From Sisyra terminalis (taxonomy: Eukaryota > Arthropoda > Insecta > Neuroptera > Sisyridae), in contig OY292280.1 of NCBI GenBank assembly GCA_958496175.1, forward strand, positions 6,696,001-6,760,000: DNA of 64,000 nucleotides, in the 5' to 3' direction. Below the pieces are notes generated by a model. It saw only the letters and a program-made list of their open reading frames with translations, was not told the origin of the DNA and made no database searches. Shown piece after piece: positions 1 to 11,580 of this stretch (positions within the stretch are counted from its first letter, which is position 1; each line of letters opens with the position of its first letter). The position numbers and the translations under genes were made by a program.

Positions 1-365
1 TCCTAAAATACCAATAATCTTTTCCAGTTCATCACCCATCCACCTCCTTCTAGAGTGGTTGATGAGGGTGAGAATGACGTGACCTCACTCATTTGTTTTT
101 TCAAGCATGGCTAAACGATTGTGAAGTCTATGTATACCAGTTAGTTAAAACGTAGATTTTCTTTTGTCTTATTAATATTAATTTTATGATAATGAGACGC
201 CATTGCCGTAATGTTTGCATAAAACGTTTCTTGTTCAGTGCTTTGGAATATATGAATTTTAAGTTGCATGAAATTTTCGTGCTTCTTTAGTGACATATTT
301 GGTTTCTTGTTGAACAATTAACGGAGCCGTTAAAGCAATATCGAAAACAAATGAATCTCTTTTAG

Positions 366-589
366 GAATACAGTGTACAGTTCACATTCCGGGAGCAATG
401 GTTGGATGAGCGGTTGAAATTCGATGATTTCGGTGGTCGCCTTAAATATTTAACATTGACAGAAGCGAGTCGAGTTTGGATGCCTGATTTGTTCTTTTCC
501 AACGAAAAAGAAGGCCATTTTCACAATATTATCATGCCCAATGTCTACATAAGAATCTTCCCGTACGGATCCGTTCTCTACAGCATTAG
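366..589 (+). CDS. GluCl: GluCl exon: extracellular domain strands
   Basis: The acceptor is TTTTAG at 360-365, and reading starts with a whole codon (GAA). The exon encodes the segment from [14 protein letters not shown] through [18 protein letters not shown] to [15 protein letters not shown], the part of the agonist-binding domain that carries the conserved WxPD motif. It ends in a split AG|A arginine codon at a GTTCGA donor. Confidence 0.93.
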
Positions 590-3500
590 GTTCGATCAGC
601 AGAACCTTTAGATTTTCTTCTACTAACTGCGCCGTTTTTCTTTTCAAGAATTTCGCTTACACTTTCCTGTCCAATGAACTTACAACTGTATCCACTTGAT
701 CGACAGATTTGTTCTCTACGAATGGCAAGCTGTTAGTCTCATATTTAAGTTTTACTTTTCAATTTTGAAGTATAATTGATCCTATAACGATTAGCAAACA
801 AAGTTTTAAAGTTTGAATTTTCCCAATCGATGGGAAATCGTTCGTAGAGGTTTGTCAAAGAAACCATTTGGTTTCTGACAAAATAGTATTAGTAGTAATT
901 AATTACGAAACAAACTTTAAAATTTTGCTGGCTAATCGGTATAGGGTGTATAATTGTTAGTAACAACTATGATACTAGTTTTTCTGGAGAATTCTTAAAG
1001 GAAATCCCCAGAATGAAAGCTTATAGTACTAGGATGTCCGTTATTTTCCAAATTGATTTTTTTACAGCGATCGCCCCCTGAATTTTTAGTATAAGATACA
1101 AAAAAAATTATCCAATACAATTAAGCTCTTAATTTCTTGATTAAACCGTGTCGGAATCATGTTACTTTCCATTTAAATAACATGGGATTATTTGACTTTT
1201 TACTTTTATTTTTTTTTGTCACAAACAATGAATGAAATAATTTAAGTTCAAATTATTCTGACGTAAAATTTAACGCTCTACAAAAAAGGTCTCTTATGAA
1301 TTTTCGATTAAATCACTCCAATTAAAGTTATTCAACATTTAACTTGAATTAATTTGTATTTTGTAATTTATTCAACATTTAATTTGTTGACTACAAATTC
1401 TAAGAAATTTCTCATAGATGGCGTCAGATGAAATGGTAAAAATTTGAATTTGAATTGAACTTTTGTCGATAGTCTCATTAATTAGTATGAAATTCACTTT
1501 GTAGGTACAAAATATTGGTTAAAGTTTGAAAATTTATCCTGGATAAATTGAATTTTACGACTATAGCGAATTCGGATCTTATGTCACCTGTTTTAATTGT
1601 CAAAAAATGATTTTTTTGTTTAATTTTTAATTCAAGTCATAAAATTAACACAAATAATCACTGGCGTTCTAATGATAATAATTTTTATCTTCTCTTTCAA
1701 TGATTTTATAGTTAAAAAAAGTAAAAATGAGCAAAAAGTTAAAAATATTGCAAGATTTATATAAGACACAAGTTAAATGTTGAATAACTTTTAATGGAGT
1801 GATTTAATCGAAAATTCATACGAGACCTTTTTTGTAGAGCATTAAATTTTAAATCTTTTCATCCATTTGTTTCTGAGAAAAAAAATTAAAAGAAAAAAGT
1901 CAAATATTCCCATGTTATTTAAATAGTAAAAGTAACTTGATTCCGGTACGGTTTAATCAAGAAATTAAGAGCTTAATTGTATTGGATAATTTTTTTTGTA
2001 TCTTAAACTAAAAATTCAGGGGGTGATCGCTGTAAAAAAATCAATTTGGGAAATAACGGACACCCTATTGTAGTACCTACTTTTGATAGATAAATTCAAA
2101 TTGCTTGATCATGATTCCTCGATATAAACTAATGCGGTTTAATTTAACTATAACATTATTTATTTTTCGTAGGATAGTGGACTTAAAAGATGGAAATCCA
2201 TATACTAATTTTTAATTTTGCGATGTTTCGGTCCTTTACTTGACCTTCATCAGGCTTCTTAATATGAAGTACACAATATACATTTCAAATGGTAGGGTAA
2301 TGTACTTCATATTAAGGGTGGATCACCGTCAGAAAAAAAATGACTTTTTTAAATCTGCTGCCATTTTTTTTAGAGATATTAAAAAACGGTCTTCGGCATG
2401 TAAAAGTTGAAGTTTTGAATTACTTTTCTTTCTTTATTTGCCCCGATATGTCTCTCCCCTCTCTCTTTTACAGCGCTTTGAAAAAGGGTCCTCAAAAATG
2501 AGGAGGCAAACGGGAGACAAGTTTTCTCGGAAACCGGAAGTCGGATCATGATTTTCCAAAGAATGTAGGTTTTGGTAATGCGTCTTCTTGGTACTGAACC
2601 TCGAAAATCCGAAAAAAGTTGAAAATTCACAAAATGGCGCGACTTTGAAAAAAAAAGTTAAAAAAAACGACCTGTTTTTGGACCTTTCCCCCTCACCCAC
2701 TTTGAGGGGGGGAGGTTTGGCCAATTTCAGAGGTTCAGTACCAAGAAGACGTGTTGAACTATAACACTCTCCAATTTTAAGTCAATTTGTCGGATAGTTT
2801 CTGAGAAATCTTGTCTCCCAGTTTTAAAAAGTTGATTTCGAGAAAAACGCATTTAAAGTTTTTTTAAGATATTTTTTTATGTTATTATCAATTGATTCAA
2901 TTTTTATCAGTGAAAATACTTTAGTCAGCTATTCCAATCCTTTTAACACGTTATTCTTGAATGTTATAAGAAGACATTTATGGAAAAAAAAAATCGAAAT
3001 TTTTTTTTTCTGACGGTGATCCACCGTTAAGAAGCCTGATGAAGGTTAAATAAAGGACCGAAACGCTGCTGAATTAATTATTAGTATATGGATTTACATT
3101 TTCAAGTCCACTATCCTACGAAAAATTAATAATATTATGTAAACTATGGACACAATTTATTGATTTAATTATAACTTTCAGACGGATGGACCACTGATGA
3201 TTTGATATTTCTGTGGAAAGAAGGTGATCCGGTTCAAGTAGTAAAAAACTTACACCTACCACGCTTTACTCTACAAAAATTTATGACTGATTACTGTAAC
3301 AGTAAGACAAATACCGGCGCGTATAGTTGCTTGAAAGTGGATTTATTATTCAAGCGGGAATTCAGTTACTATTTGATTCAAATCTACATCCCTTGTTGCA
3401 TGTTGGTTATTGTCTCGTGGGTGTCATTTTGGTTGGACCAAGGAGCTGTTCCCGCTCGAGTGTCTTTGGGTAACGTTAAGAACACTTGACCTACTAAAAC

Positions 3501-6500
3501 AACTTCTTCAGCTATTGATCTAAATGGAGAATTCTTTTTTTCTCAAGGTGTCACCACACTTTTAACAATGGCGACTCAAACCTCTGGAATCAATGCCTCG
3601 CTACCACCAGTTTCGTATACGAAAGCGATCGATGTCTGGACAGGAGTTTGTTTAACATTTGTCTTCGGCGCTTTACTTGAATTCGCCTTAGTCAATTATG
3701 CATCCCGTTCGGACATGCATCGCGAAAATATGAAGAAAAAACGGAAGGAAGAGCTGCAACAGGCTGCTTCAATGGACGCCACTTCCGAAGTTATGGATAC
3801 CGACAGCAACGCTACTTTTATGGTAAGAGCAGTCATTTTCACAGCAAGTTTTCACGAGGCAAATTCAGATTACCAATCCAAAAATAACAACTGAAAATGT
3901 CTAAAAACAAAATTAAAATATCCAAAAGTTACTTTTCATTTTACAATTGAAAATGTCCAACCAAGACTTGCAGGGACTTGACTCTTCATGTAATTTGATC
4001 ACTTTTTCATATAGTCCAAGAGCCAGTAACACAAGTCTCATGAAGTGTTTGATGCACCTTGAAATTTTGTAAGACTAATATCTATAGGATAAGAAGTAGG
4101 AATACCTGTGTTTGCATAACCCAACCCGGGACACCAGGTACTGCGCATGGGTGAAAGGTGTAATAAAATATAAGCCAAAAAAAGTGTTTGATTCACAGGC
4201 CAACAAACGTTAATCGAAAGTTTAGGTAATTTTAAATCAAAATCCAAGATGGCAGACACTTTTGAAGGGGTTTACATATAATTAATGCCCTCCAAAGTTG
4301 ATTTTTTTTAATACAACATGAAGTGTTTGATTCACTCTGAAATTTGAACAGCTTATTAATTAAATATTTAAGATTTTAATTACAAAAAGCCAGACAGTTT
4401 TGTTGGGGTTTGACTATCGGCAGACGTAAATTTTTTTATTTAAAATAGAAAGAGATAGGCTGCGTATGGTTGGCGGAGTGAGCGAGAGGGCCGATCACCG
4501 CTGTAGCTGACTTTGTATTGCTTTTTCAAACTTGTAAAATTCGAATAGCATAACCGGTGATAATCTATAATATAATGTAATGTCGAATCACATTAGAAAT
4601 CCGTCAAAAATATAATTTAAAGTACTGTGATGTGATTTTACCATTAGAAGTGTCTTCTAATGAATGTTATCACCGGATATGCTATTCGAATTTTACAAGT
4701 TTGAAAAAGCAATACAAAGTCAGCTACGGCGGTGATCGGCCTCTAGAGTATGAAAAAATGGGCATAATTCATGATTTTTTTGTGACCCAACAAAAAGATC
4801 AATCGAAAATCTGTGAAAGAGGTTTTATAATTTAGGTTTTAATATAGGAATACAAATTTTTTCGTGTCAAATAAATTCAAAATGGCGGCTGTCCAGCATT
4901 TCTTCGGAGGCGCCTCATTTTTTAGACACGTCCATGGCTGAAGATGTAACCCCCTTAATTTTGGTCCCAGAACAAAATCCTGAAATTTTTTAGTTTTTAT
5001 ATAACAACAGCAAGAGACGTACGTAGGATTTTTTCGATATTTTGTTTTTTCGCGAAATGGTGCACGTTTGAACAAAACATTAAAATTTTCACTATAAAAA
5101 AACGACAAAATTGTTGATTAAAAAAAACTATGCAATATAAAAAAAATCCTACGTACGTCTCCGGAGAAAGGTATTTCGAATGTACTGTGAAAATTTCGTA
5201 TAGATCGGTGAAGATTTGCTCGAGTTATGTCTTCGGCCAGTTCAAAAAAAGTGATTTCGAGAAAAACGCGTTTAAAGTTTTAAGTACTATAAAATCATAT
5301 TAAATGCGTATATACCATTAATCTGCGAAAGTTTGGGCATTTAGACATTTTTGCCGGCATCCATCCTTTGGTATGTTATTTTAAGACCCTAAAGTACCTA
5401 TTAAGACAAAAAAAAATCGATTTCCTCAAAATTCTAGACCAGCTTCCCCCCTTAAGATCGTTTTTTTTTATTTAATATTTAATTAGCTACATTTCGTTAC
5501 GTATTGTAACTTCATCAGGCTTCTTGAATCATAAAAAATATAAATCAGAAAAAAATATATTTTTGTGATTCAAGAAGCTTGATGAAGTTACGATTCGTAA
5601 CGAAACGTAGCTAATTAAATATTAAAAATATTAAATAAAAAAACCGATCTTAAACAACCAGAATTGTCTTCTTATTTTATAATCTACTCTAATATTATAA
5701 AGAGGAAAGATTTGATTGTTGACCGATTTGAAAAATTCTTTCACTGTTGGGAAGCTATACTATCTCCGTTGAACATAGGCAATATTAAATTTTCAGTTTA
5801 TTAAATGTGTCTTTTTAAAGTCGACAAAATAGTGTTTTCAGGTATGATTATGTTTTTCGTAAAAGTAATAAGAGAAATAACAATTTTCATATACCACTAC
5901 AAATAGCAAATTTAAAAAGAAAATATAATCTATCCCTACGTTACGCAGACGAAGTCCCAGGGATCAGCTATATTGTATATATATTAGGGTGATATCTCGT
6001 TTAATATTGATCTTAGCGATTTGGTCTACAGGACCTTTTTTGTAGAAAATCAAATTCTCTACAAGTTTTTCATTTATAATTTTTCCGTAGCTCTTGTTGT
6101 TTACGAGATAAATGCCAAAAAAACGCGAATTTTATGGAAAAATCAGGTTCAGTGGCCCGTACTACCTCACCGGTGTGAGTTACGACTTTGTCACAATAAG
6201 CACTTTTGTAGAGCGTTTAATTCTGAGAAAAAACCATCTTCGGTAAAAGCGATCTCATGAAATGCCGCTGAGATATAGAAATTTTAAAATAAAAAATCAG
6301 AGTTTCCGTGTATTTTCAAAGGGAAATCTTTACACGTCTTGGTCGAGGACTTAAAATTAATATTAAGAGCTCAAACTTTCAGGGAATTTTTTTTTTGGTA
6401 TTTCAAACAAAATTTCACGATGGGACCAAAAAACGTCAAAAAAAGTAAAAAAAAAAAAATCACCCTAATATATATACACGAAAAATTCAAGTATATGATC

Positions 6501-9500
6501 AATTGGTGCTATGAAATAACATATTTAAAACTTGAAGGCCAAAATGAGAGAATGGCAGATATAAATATGTCGTTTAAAGAATTTGAAACCAGTTTGAGGC
6601 ATTTATTATTTGTTGTCAATTATAAATACATTAACACCTTTTTTCGAATCCATAAATTACACCTTTGAATTTGCATTTTTCTCATTACCATATCATTTGT
6701 TATTGCAAGTTGAGAACAGGTAAAATTCTTTTCAATTTCACACCTGTTTGGAATTTATTCGGTTTTGCTCACAATAATGGTCATTATGGAGCAAAGGTCA
6801 AAAATTGTACTTAAATATTTCTCTACCTGAATTCTACCGTATGGTTGATGAACAGGTTTATCGATTACGATAATATTATGTTTTCAGGTACATCTTAGAG
6901 TTTGGCCCAAAAAAAAAAAAAAATATAAGGAAGGTCATAGACAAGTCTAATTTAAATAGTTACCAATATTTTATTTTGATTTCATTTATGGTTCCAATCT
7001 AAAGACAGCTTTACTGATTTGATAGAAAATTTGTAATCAAGTTCAACTAATTTTTCTTCGGAAGAAAAGTTTGCCTATATACGTTTAATTATTAATAATA
7101 AAAGTAGCGTTCAGAAGAAGACCGATTAAAATAAATAAATGGACCCCCATTAATTGGATTCTTTAATTAAAAATCTATGTTCTTTTTCAAGATATCGAAA
7201 AATTAGCATACATGAAATCAGGGTGGCCTATACAAATGATATTGCGGGCCACTTCGGAAATGCATCATAACTCCGGGAGCCTCTTTTGAAGTTATATCTC
7301 AAATTCTCCATACTTAATTTAGATCCACTGTAATCATTTTAATATTTCGGTTTTCACCAATTTGGTCATTATAAAAGGTATACATTTTATGAAAGCCTGA
7401 TGCATATCGCGGGTCGAAAAAATTGTCAAAGGTGCTTTTTGTGGTCCGCGGGTTGGCCACCTCTGACAACCTCTGCTTTAAATAAACAATGAATAATCTA
7501 TCTTTTATCTACATATATCTACATGGACTTGACTCTTCATGTGATTTGATCACTTTTTTATAGGGAAACCGTAATGAGCTTACCGAAATATCCATTTTGA
7601 TGTTTGGCTTTTCATGAAAAGCCACCTTGTAATTCTTGCAATATAGATACACCGCCGAATAAATAGTACAATCCACATATTTACCGATTACTAGGCCGTA
7701 TTGAAAGCACTAGCAAAATCATAGATCAATTCAAAGTTGATATGGGAATGTAAAGAAACCCTTACAAGCCTGGCTATCAAAAATAGACTAAGAGAGTACC
7801 AAAAGTAATAAAAAAGCTAGCACCCTCACCCGGCAAGAATTCGAAACATTATTCATAGGCCCACCTGTACTGGGCGTTACAGATCGGCAGTGAAAAATAC
7901 CATTGAAGAATGCATTTATAATATGGAAGAATACCATCGGGCAATTGTAAGACATAGTCCAAGAGCCAATTACACAAGTTTCATGAAGTGTTTGATGCAC
8001 CTTGAAATTTTGTAAGACTAATATCTATGGGATGAGAAGTAGGAATACCTATGTTTGCCTAACCCAACCAGGGACACTAGATACTGCGCATGGGTGAAAG
8101 GTGGAATAAAATATAAGCCAAAAAAGTGTTTGATTCACAGGCCAACAAACATTAATCGAAAGTTTAGATACTTTTAAATGAGAATTCAAGATGGCAGACA
8201 CTTTTTAGGGGACTTACATATAATAAATTCCTCCCAAAGTTGTTGGAAAATCAGATGTTCCTGGATTGCAATATGAAACATTTGTAACGCTTGAAAAATT
8301 TGTTTGTAAATTATATGATTACAAGGATGTTGTAGATATTAATAATAGGCGATTCTAAAAGTTTTGCTCAACATACAAATCTAAAAGTACAGATGAACCT
8401 TTTCAAAATATTTTTTAATATTTTTTATCATGATAATAAACCAATAAAATTGATTATATACTATTTTATATACTATAAATTATACACTATATTCTATTTT
8501 AAATAAGATTTATTTTTATGGTTGCTCTAATCAAACCCCAACAAAACTGTCTGGCTTTTTGTAATAAATTTCTTCAATATTTAATTAAAAAGCTGTTAAA
8601 ATTTCAGAGTGAATCAAACACTTCATTTTGTATAAAAAAAAAATTAACTTTGGAGGGCATTAATTATATGTAAACCCCTTCAAAAATGTCTGCCATCTTA
8701 GATTCTGATTTAAAATTACTTAAACTTTCGATTAACGTTTGTTGGCCTGTGAATCAAACACTTTTTTTGGCTTATATTTTATTACACCTTTCACCCATGC
8801 GCAGTACCTGGTGTCCCTGGTTGGGTTAGGCAAACATAGGTATTCCTACTTCTCATCCCATAGATATTAGTCTTACAAAATTTCAAGGTGCATCAAACAC
8901 TTCATGAAACATGTGTTACTGGCTCTCCACCTAACATGAGATGATGAGAAAATCATTACAGAAACTAACTATTGAAATACTTAGTCTTAAAAAAAGCAGG
9001 TAAAAGTAGTAACGGGCCTAATAACCGGCTACTCGGAAAAAAGGGAACCATAAGGAACTCGGGATACCAAGTCCTGCAACTAAAATAGTAGAAAGGTACC
9101 TAGTGCCATGAATGCTGAGATCTATCCAGCTGCTTGGTCTAAACTAGATGAAAGATCCCTAAAATTAACCCCTTGACTTTTAATTTTAAGAATTTTTTTT
9201 GCTCATTCATTTGTTCGTCAATTTGTTTCGTTTGTACATTCTTAATTTGTTTATAAAAAGAAAATATTTGCAAAATTAATAACCTCAAGTTGACCCCTCG
9301 GTTTTTAAATACGGTCCTTCGCTCTTGGAATTGGTATATTCCTATAAATTTTCGTTTGTTCGTGTAAGATTTACGTTTGTTCGTCCTTCAATTGTAGTAT
9401 TTTCTAAATAAAAGCTAAAAATATTTAAAAAAAATTTACATGACAATAAGCACACCATTATGTTCCATTACTTAAATACGGAATATTAAGACACCTATGG

Positions 9501-10557
9501 GAAATTAGAGGTGGTGATTTCTATTCACACAAATTAGTTTCACAATAATTAATGTTTCATATATTATGAAGTTTGTAATTTGAAAAATAAAAAATTAAAT
9601 TTTCCAAACGTCGAGTGTTGCAGAGGCTAAGTGTGCATGCTTCGTATATTTGGAAATTTTAAACATTGATATCGATGGTGGAAAATTTAAATCGTTTAAT
9701 TATTACCTATTTTCGTTGATTCAAGAAGAATTAACGTTTATTTGTTCCTAGATATTAATGTTTCTCAAATTAAAAAGCAGTTATTACAAGTGACAAGTGA
9801 ATATCGACTTCAGGTCCCGCCATCTACCGGCAAACGACGGAACATTGCAACGGTTTGTGATTATTAAGTCACTTATCCCTTATAATATCGCTTTTTAATT
9901 TGAAAAATATTAATTTCTAGGAACGAATAAACGGCAATTCTTCTTGAACAAACGAAAATAAATAATAAATTAAATGATTTAAACTTTCCAACATCAGTTT
10001 CAATGTTTTAAATTTCCAAAAATAAAAGAAACATACACACTTGGCCTTTATTTTTCAGATTACAAACTTTATAATATATCAAACATTAATTATTGTGAAA
10101 TTAATTAGTGGGAATAAAAATCATCGCCTCCAATTTCGGGAATGAATAAGCAAAAGATATTTTGGAAAATCAAAAGTCGAGGGGCTAACTTTAGGGAGTT
10201 TTAGATGAAGTAGGGATCCCGAAAGCACAATAAGTCCTGAAGTTGCGGTGTTGAGGCTCAACTAGGTTCATCCTGGAAAACCCAACTTAATAAATTAGTG
10301 AAATATTGATAGCATTTGGTTTGTTTCAGAAGCCGTTGGTGCGTAATCCCGGTGATTTGATGGAAAAAGCTCGTCAGTGCGAAGTTCATATGAAGTCCCG
10401 ACGTCCGCACTGCTGCCGTTCCTGGCTTAGTAAGTTTCCCACTCGATCCAAGAGGATTGACGTCATGTCTCGCATCATCTTCCCTTTCATCTTCGCCCTC
10501 TTCAACCTGGTTTATTGGTCCACGTACCTGTTTCGCGAGGAAGCCGAGGAAACTTAA
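366..10557 (+). CDS. GluCl: Glutamate-gated chloride channel (GluCl alpha type), 5'-partial, five exons
   Basis: Exons 366-589, 649-731, 3182-3469, 3548-3822 and 10330-10557 join in frame (1098 nt, 365 residues plus stop TAA 10555-10557), all with GT-AG borders. The product is a Cys-loop ligand-gated anion channel of neurons and muscle, opened by glutamate; in invertebrates the family is the target of ivermectin-type drugs. Visible in order: distal extracellular domain, the Cys-loop ([15 protein letters not shown]), the second disulfide pair typical of GluCl and glycine receptors ([14 protein letters not shown]), M1 with IYIPCC, PAR before M2 as in anion channels, M2 ([13 protein letters not shown]), M3 ([16 protein letters not shown]), a charged M3-M4 loop, and M4 ending at STYLF. 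Signal peptide and proximal extracellular exons lie left of the window. Introns 2 and 4 (2.45 and 6.5 kb) are full of repeats; introns 1 and 3 are 59 and 78 nt. No frameshift or missing key residue is seen. Confidence 0.95.
649..731 (+). CDS. GluCl: GluCl exon: Cys-loop
   Basis: An 83-nt exon after a pyrimidine-rich acceptor (TTTTCAAG). Its 27 or so residues contain the family's signature disulfide loop, with cysteines 13 residues apart and the invariant PLD. It ends in a split codon (T|AC, tyrosine) before a GTTAGT donor. It is easily missed by ORF scans because it lacks a start codon and is short. Confidence 0.93.
1030..2067. mobile_element. Foldback (long inverted-repeat) element in GluCl intron 2
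   Basis: The left arm begins TAGGATGTCCGTTATTTTCC and the right arm ends with its complement (GGAAATAACGGACACCCTA). Pairing continues inward, for example a run of ATTCAGGGGG...GATCGC on both sides and ATTTAAATAACATGGGA near 1175 with its complement near 1910. The centre is near 1550. No transposase is seen, so it is non-autonomous. It contains the CTACAAAAAAGGTCTC motif shared with other elements here. Confidence 0.8.
2162..3126. mobile_element. Outer foldback element with hammerhead-like motifs, split by a later insertion
   Basis: The arms read CGTAGGATAGTGGACTT and AAGTCCACTATCCTACG. Each arm carries a CTGATGA-A-hairpin-GAAAC motif (minus strand 2225-2253, plus strand 3036-3064). The palindrome centre is displaced because a 711-bp TTAA-flanked element (2316-3026) landed inside it; without that insert the arms lie about 70 nt apart around a hairpin with ATGAAGTAC stems. 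Confidence 0.8.
2316..3026. mobile_element. TTAA-flanked non-autonomous DNA transposon, copy 1
   Basis: Terminal inverted repeats GGGTGGATCACCGTCAG... and ...CTGACGGTGATCCACC are flanked on both sides by TTAA (2312-2315 and 3027-3030), the target duplication of piggyBac-like transposons. A second copy lies at 32924-33637. Length is 711 bp. Open frames inside look like chance; no DDE transposase is present. Confidence 0.82.
3182..3469 (+). CDS. GluCl: GluCl exon: loop C, M1 and M1-M2 linker
   Basis: Continues the tyrosine codon and encodes [17 protein letters not shown], the second disulfide, [19 protein letters not shown] and M1, ending at PARVSLG with the glycine codon split G|GT. PAR ahead of M2 marks anion selectivity in this family. 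Confidence 0.95.
3548..3822 (+). CDS. GluCl: GluCl exon: M2, M3 and start of the intracellular loop
   Basis: Encodes the M2 pore helix, M3 with its conserved glycine, and a basic then acidic cytoplasmic segment ([10 protein letters not shown], later DTDSNATFM). The donor is ATG|GTAAGA. In other insects splicing varies in the loop region; nothing here shows which variants are used. Confidence 0.95.
3974..4428. repeat. Dispersed repeat, single-arm copy
   Basis: From GGACTTGACTCTTCATGT through AGTCCAAGAGCCAGTAACAC to AAAGCCAGACAGTTTTGTTG. The same sequence recurs in the same orientation at 7524-8240 and inverted at 8530-8926, so this is one arm of the foldback element described there. Confidence 0.75.
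4489..4742. mobile_element. 254-bp inverted-repeat MITE
   Basis: Arms of roughly 90 nt: GGCCGATCACCGCTGTAGC...ATTCGAATAGCATA on the left and the complement ending GCTACGGCGGTGATCGGCC on the right. No coding capacity. It lies inside GluCl intron 4. Confidence 0.8.
5451..5653. mobile_element. Foldback element with hammerhead-like motif in each arm
   Basis: The arms run from AAGATCG... through TAATTAGCTACATTTCGTTACG and back. Each holds the motif: minus strand CTGATGA (5512-5518) to GAAAT (5491-5495), and plus strand TTGATGA (5579-5585) to GAAAC (5602-5606), with stem GTTAC/GTAAC extended by one pair in the second. A third copy of this family sits at 47676-47815. Confidence 0.75.
5980..6474. 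mobile_element. Inverted-repeat element with TATTAGGGTGAT ends
   Basis: The left end TATATATTAGGGTGAT and right end ATCACCCTAATATATA are complementary and embedded in TA repeats. The interior shares the GGACCTTTTTTGTAGA motif with the 1-kb foldbacks at 1.0-2.1 and 46.3-47.3 kb. No transposase is seen. Confidence 0.65.
7219..7465. mobile_element. Short hAT-like non-autonomous element
   Basis: The left end CAGGGTGGCC and, on the minus strand, the right end CAGAGGTGGCCAACCCGCGG have the CAG...GGTGGCC form common in hAT elements. A clear 8-bp target duplication is not seen, so the borders are approximate. Confidence 0.5.
7957..8926. mobile_element. ~970-bp foldback element in GluCl intron 4
   Basis: The left arm AGTCCAAGAGCCAATTACAC...GCATGGGTGAAAGGTG is mirrored by the right arm ending ...TGTGTTACTGGCTCT, with about 280 nt of good pairing per arm. 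The loop (8240-8530) is AT-rich. The single-arm relative at 3974-4428 shares flanking sequence with 7524-7562, so this copy was interrupted or extended there. Confidence 0.78.
9150..10206. mobile_element. ~1.06-kb imperfect palindrome at the end of GluCl intron 4
   Basis: The left arm AGATCCCTAAAATTAACCCC pairs with the right arm near 10180-10204 (GGGGCTAACTTTAGGGAGTT). Inner pairing includes AGAGGTGGTGATTTC at 9507 with its counterpart at 10109, and TTCCTAGATATTAATGTT at 9746 with AATATTAATTTCTAGGAA at 9905. The arms are clearly diverged, suggesting age. The acceptor of the last GluCl exon is only 124 nt away. Confidence 0.65.
10330..10557 (+). CDS. GluCl: GluCl last exon: M3-M4 loop end and M4
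   Basis: The acceptor GTTTCAG is followed by KPLVRNPGD and [17 protein letters not shown], both conserved in insect GluCl, then M4 and a short FREEAEET tail. A possible poly(A) signal AATAAA lies near 11044 in an AT-rich 3' flank. Confidence 0.94.
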   Translation, partial: KPLVRNPGDLMEKARQCEVHMKSRRPHCCRSWLSKFPTRSKRIDVMSRIIFPFIFALFNLVYWSTYLFREEAEET

Positions 10558-11254
10558 ATCGAATGTCCCCGAACCCATTATTCTCATTTCCCTGTTCCCC
10601 AGGGAAATCATAACGATTTAAGTGCCAAATTCGACGTTTTGTTGATCTTAACTTTGTCTAACTAGGACACATACTTAGTACTATCACTTGTTTTTAAAAG
10701 ACTGTCGTTCTCCCTTATAATGAAAATCTTGACACGAAAAACTATAAGTATATTAGCTATCTGGTAGGAAATTATTTTGAAATTTTTAGAATCAAATTCA
10801 AATAATAATCTTATATATTAAAAATATATATAAAATTTGCTCATATACATATAAATACATAAATAAGACTTTATTCCAGAGTGACGCGGCCTTTTCAAAA
10901 AAAAAAAAAAGCAGAAAAAAAATTAAAAATTAAAAAAAAAAATATATATTTAAGTAGAAAAATGTATTTATAGAAAATTATATGATATACATTCTAAATG
11001 TATATAATACATTAAAAATTTAGAAAAATGATTTTCAATTAGAGAATAAAGAAAGTTCTAGAAATTGCCAGGAGATTTGAAAAACCGTTAACAAGTTTTA
11101 AAATTTCTTGCATTTTCGAATTGCACAGTTTCTCTCACTAGAAAACAAAATACTGCTTTAAGTTTCAACTAATCATTTTGTCCAAATGTACAAAAATTTA
11201 GTTACTCTTTATTCTTTCTTTCACGTTTCAATTATAATCTTTTCCTCTTTCATC

Positions 11255-11580
11255 AAAATAAGATTTTTTCGCTGCCTTTGAACAGTTATACTGTTTATAC
11301 AAGTTCAAACAAAAATATTTGTGACATATTGCCCAGATATGTATTTCGATTGCCAAGCAATCTTCCTCAGTGGTCATCAAGTAGTTTGGATCACTCCGAT
11401 TCAAATCATCACAAAGCAGTGAAGCAAGGAAGATTGCTTGGCAATCGAAATACGTATCTGGACAATACGTCACAAATATTTTTGTTTGAACTTCTTTTCA
11501 AAGTTATGTTTATGGTATGATTTTTATATATTATTATATTAAATTATACTATATACATTGGACCGTACTATATTCTATAT
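11255..11580. mobile_element. Repeat family with hammerhead-like core, two-armed copy
   Basis: The left arm (minus strand CTGAGGA 11364-11370 to GAAA 11344-11347) and right arm (11426 onward) share GATTGCTTGGCAATC, AATACGTATCTGG and AAATATTTTTGTTTGAACTT. Relatives lie at 15133-15405, 22541-22735, 52080-52560 and 53025-53540. The right tail is a TATATTATTATATT-rich segment ending near TTGTATACAC. Confidence 0.7.

Noticed and set aside
2434..2724. 96-codon minus-strand frame inside the TTAA element (and its relative at 33036-33338)
   Set aside because: Present in both transposon copies but with low-complexity composition and no similarity to a transposase; the frame differs between copies by indels.
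7788..8000. 70-codon minus-strand frame
   Set aside because: Spans the border of a foldback arm and an unrelated segment; no recognisable domain.
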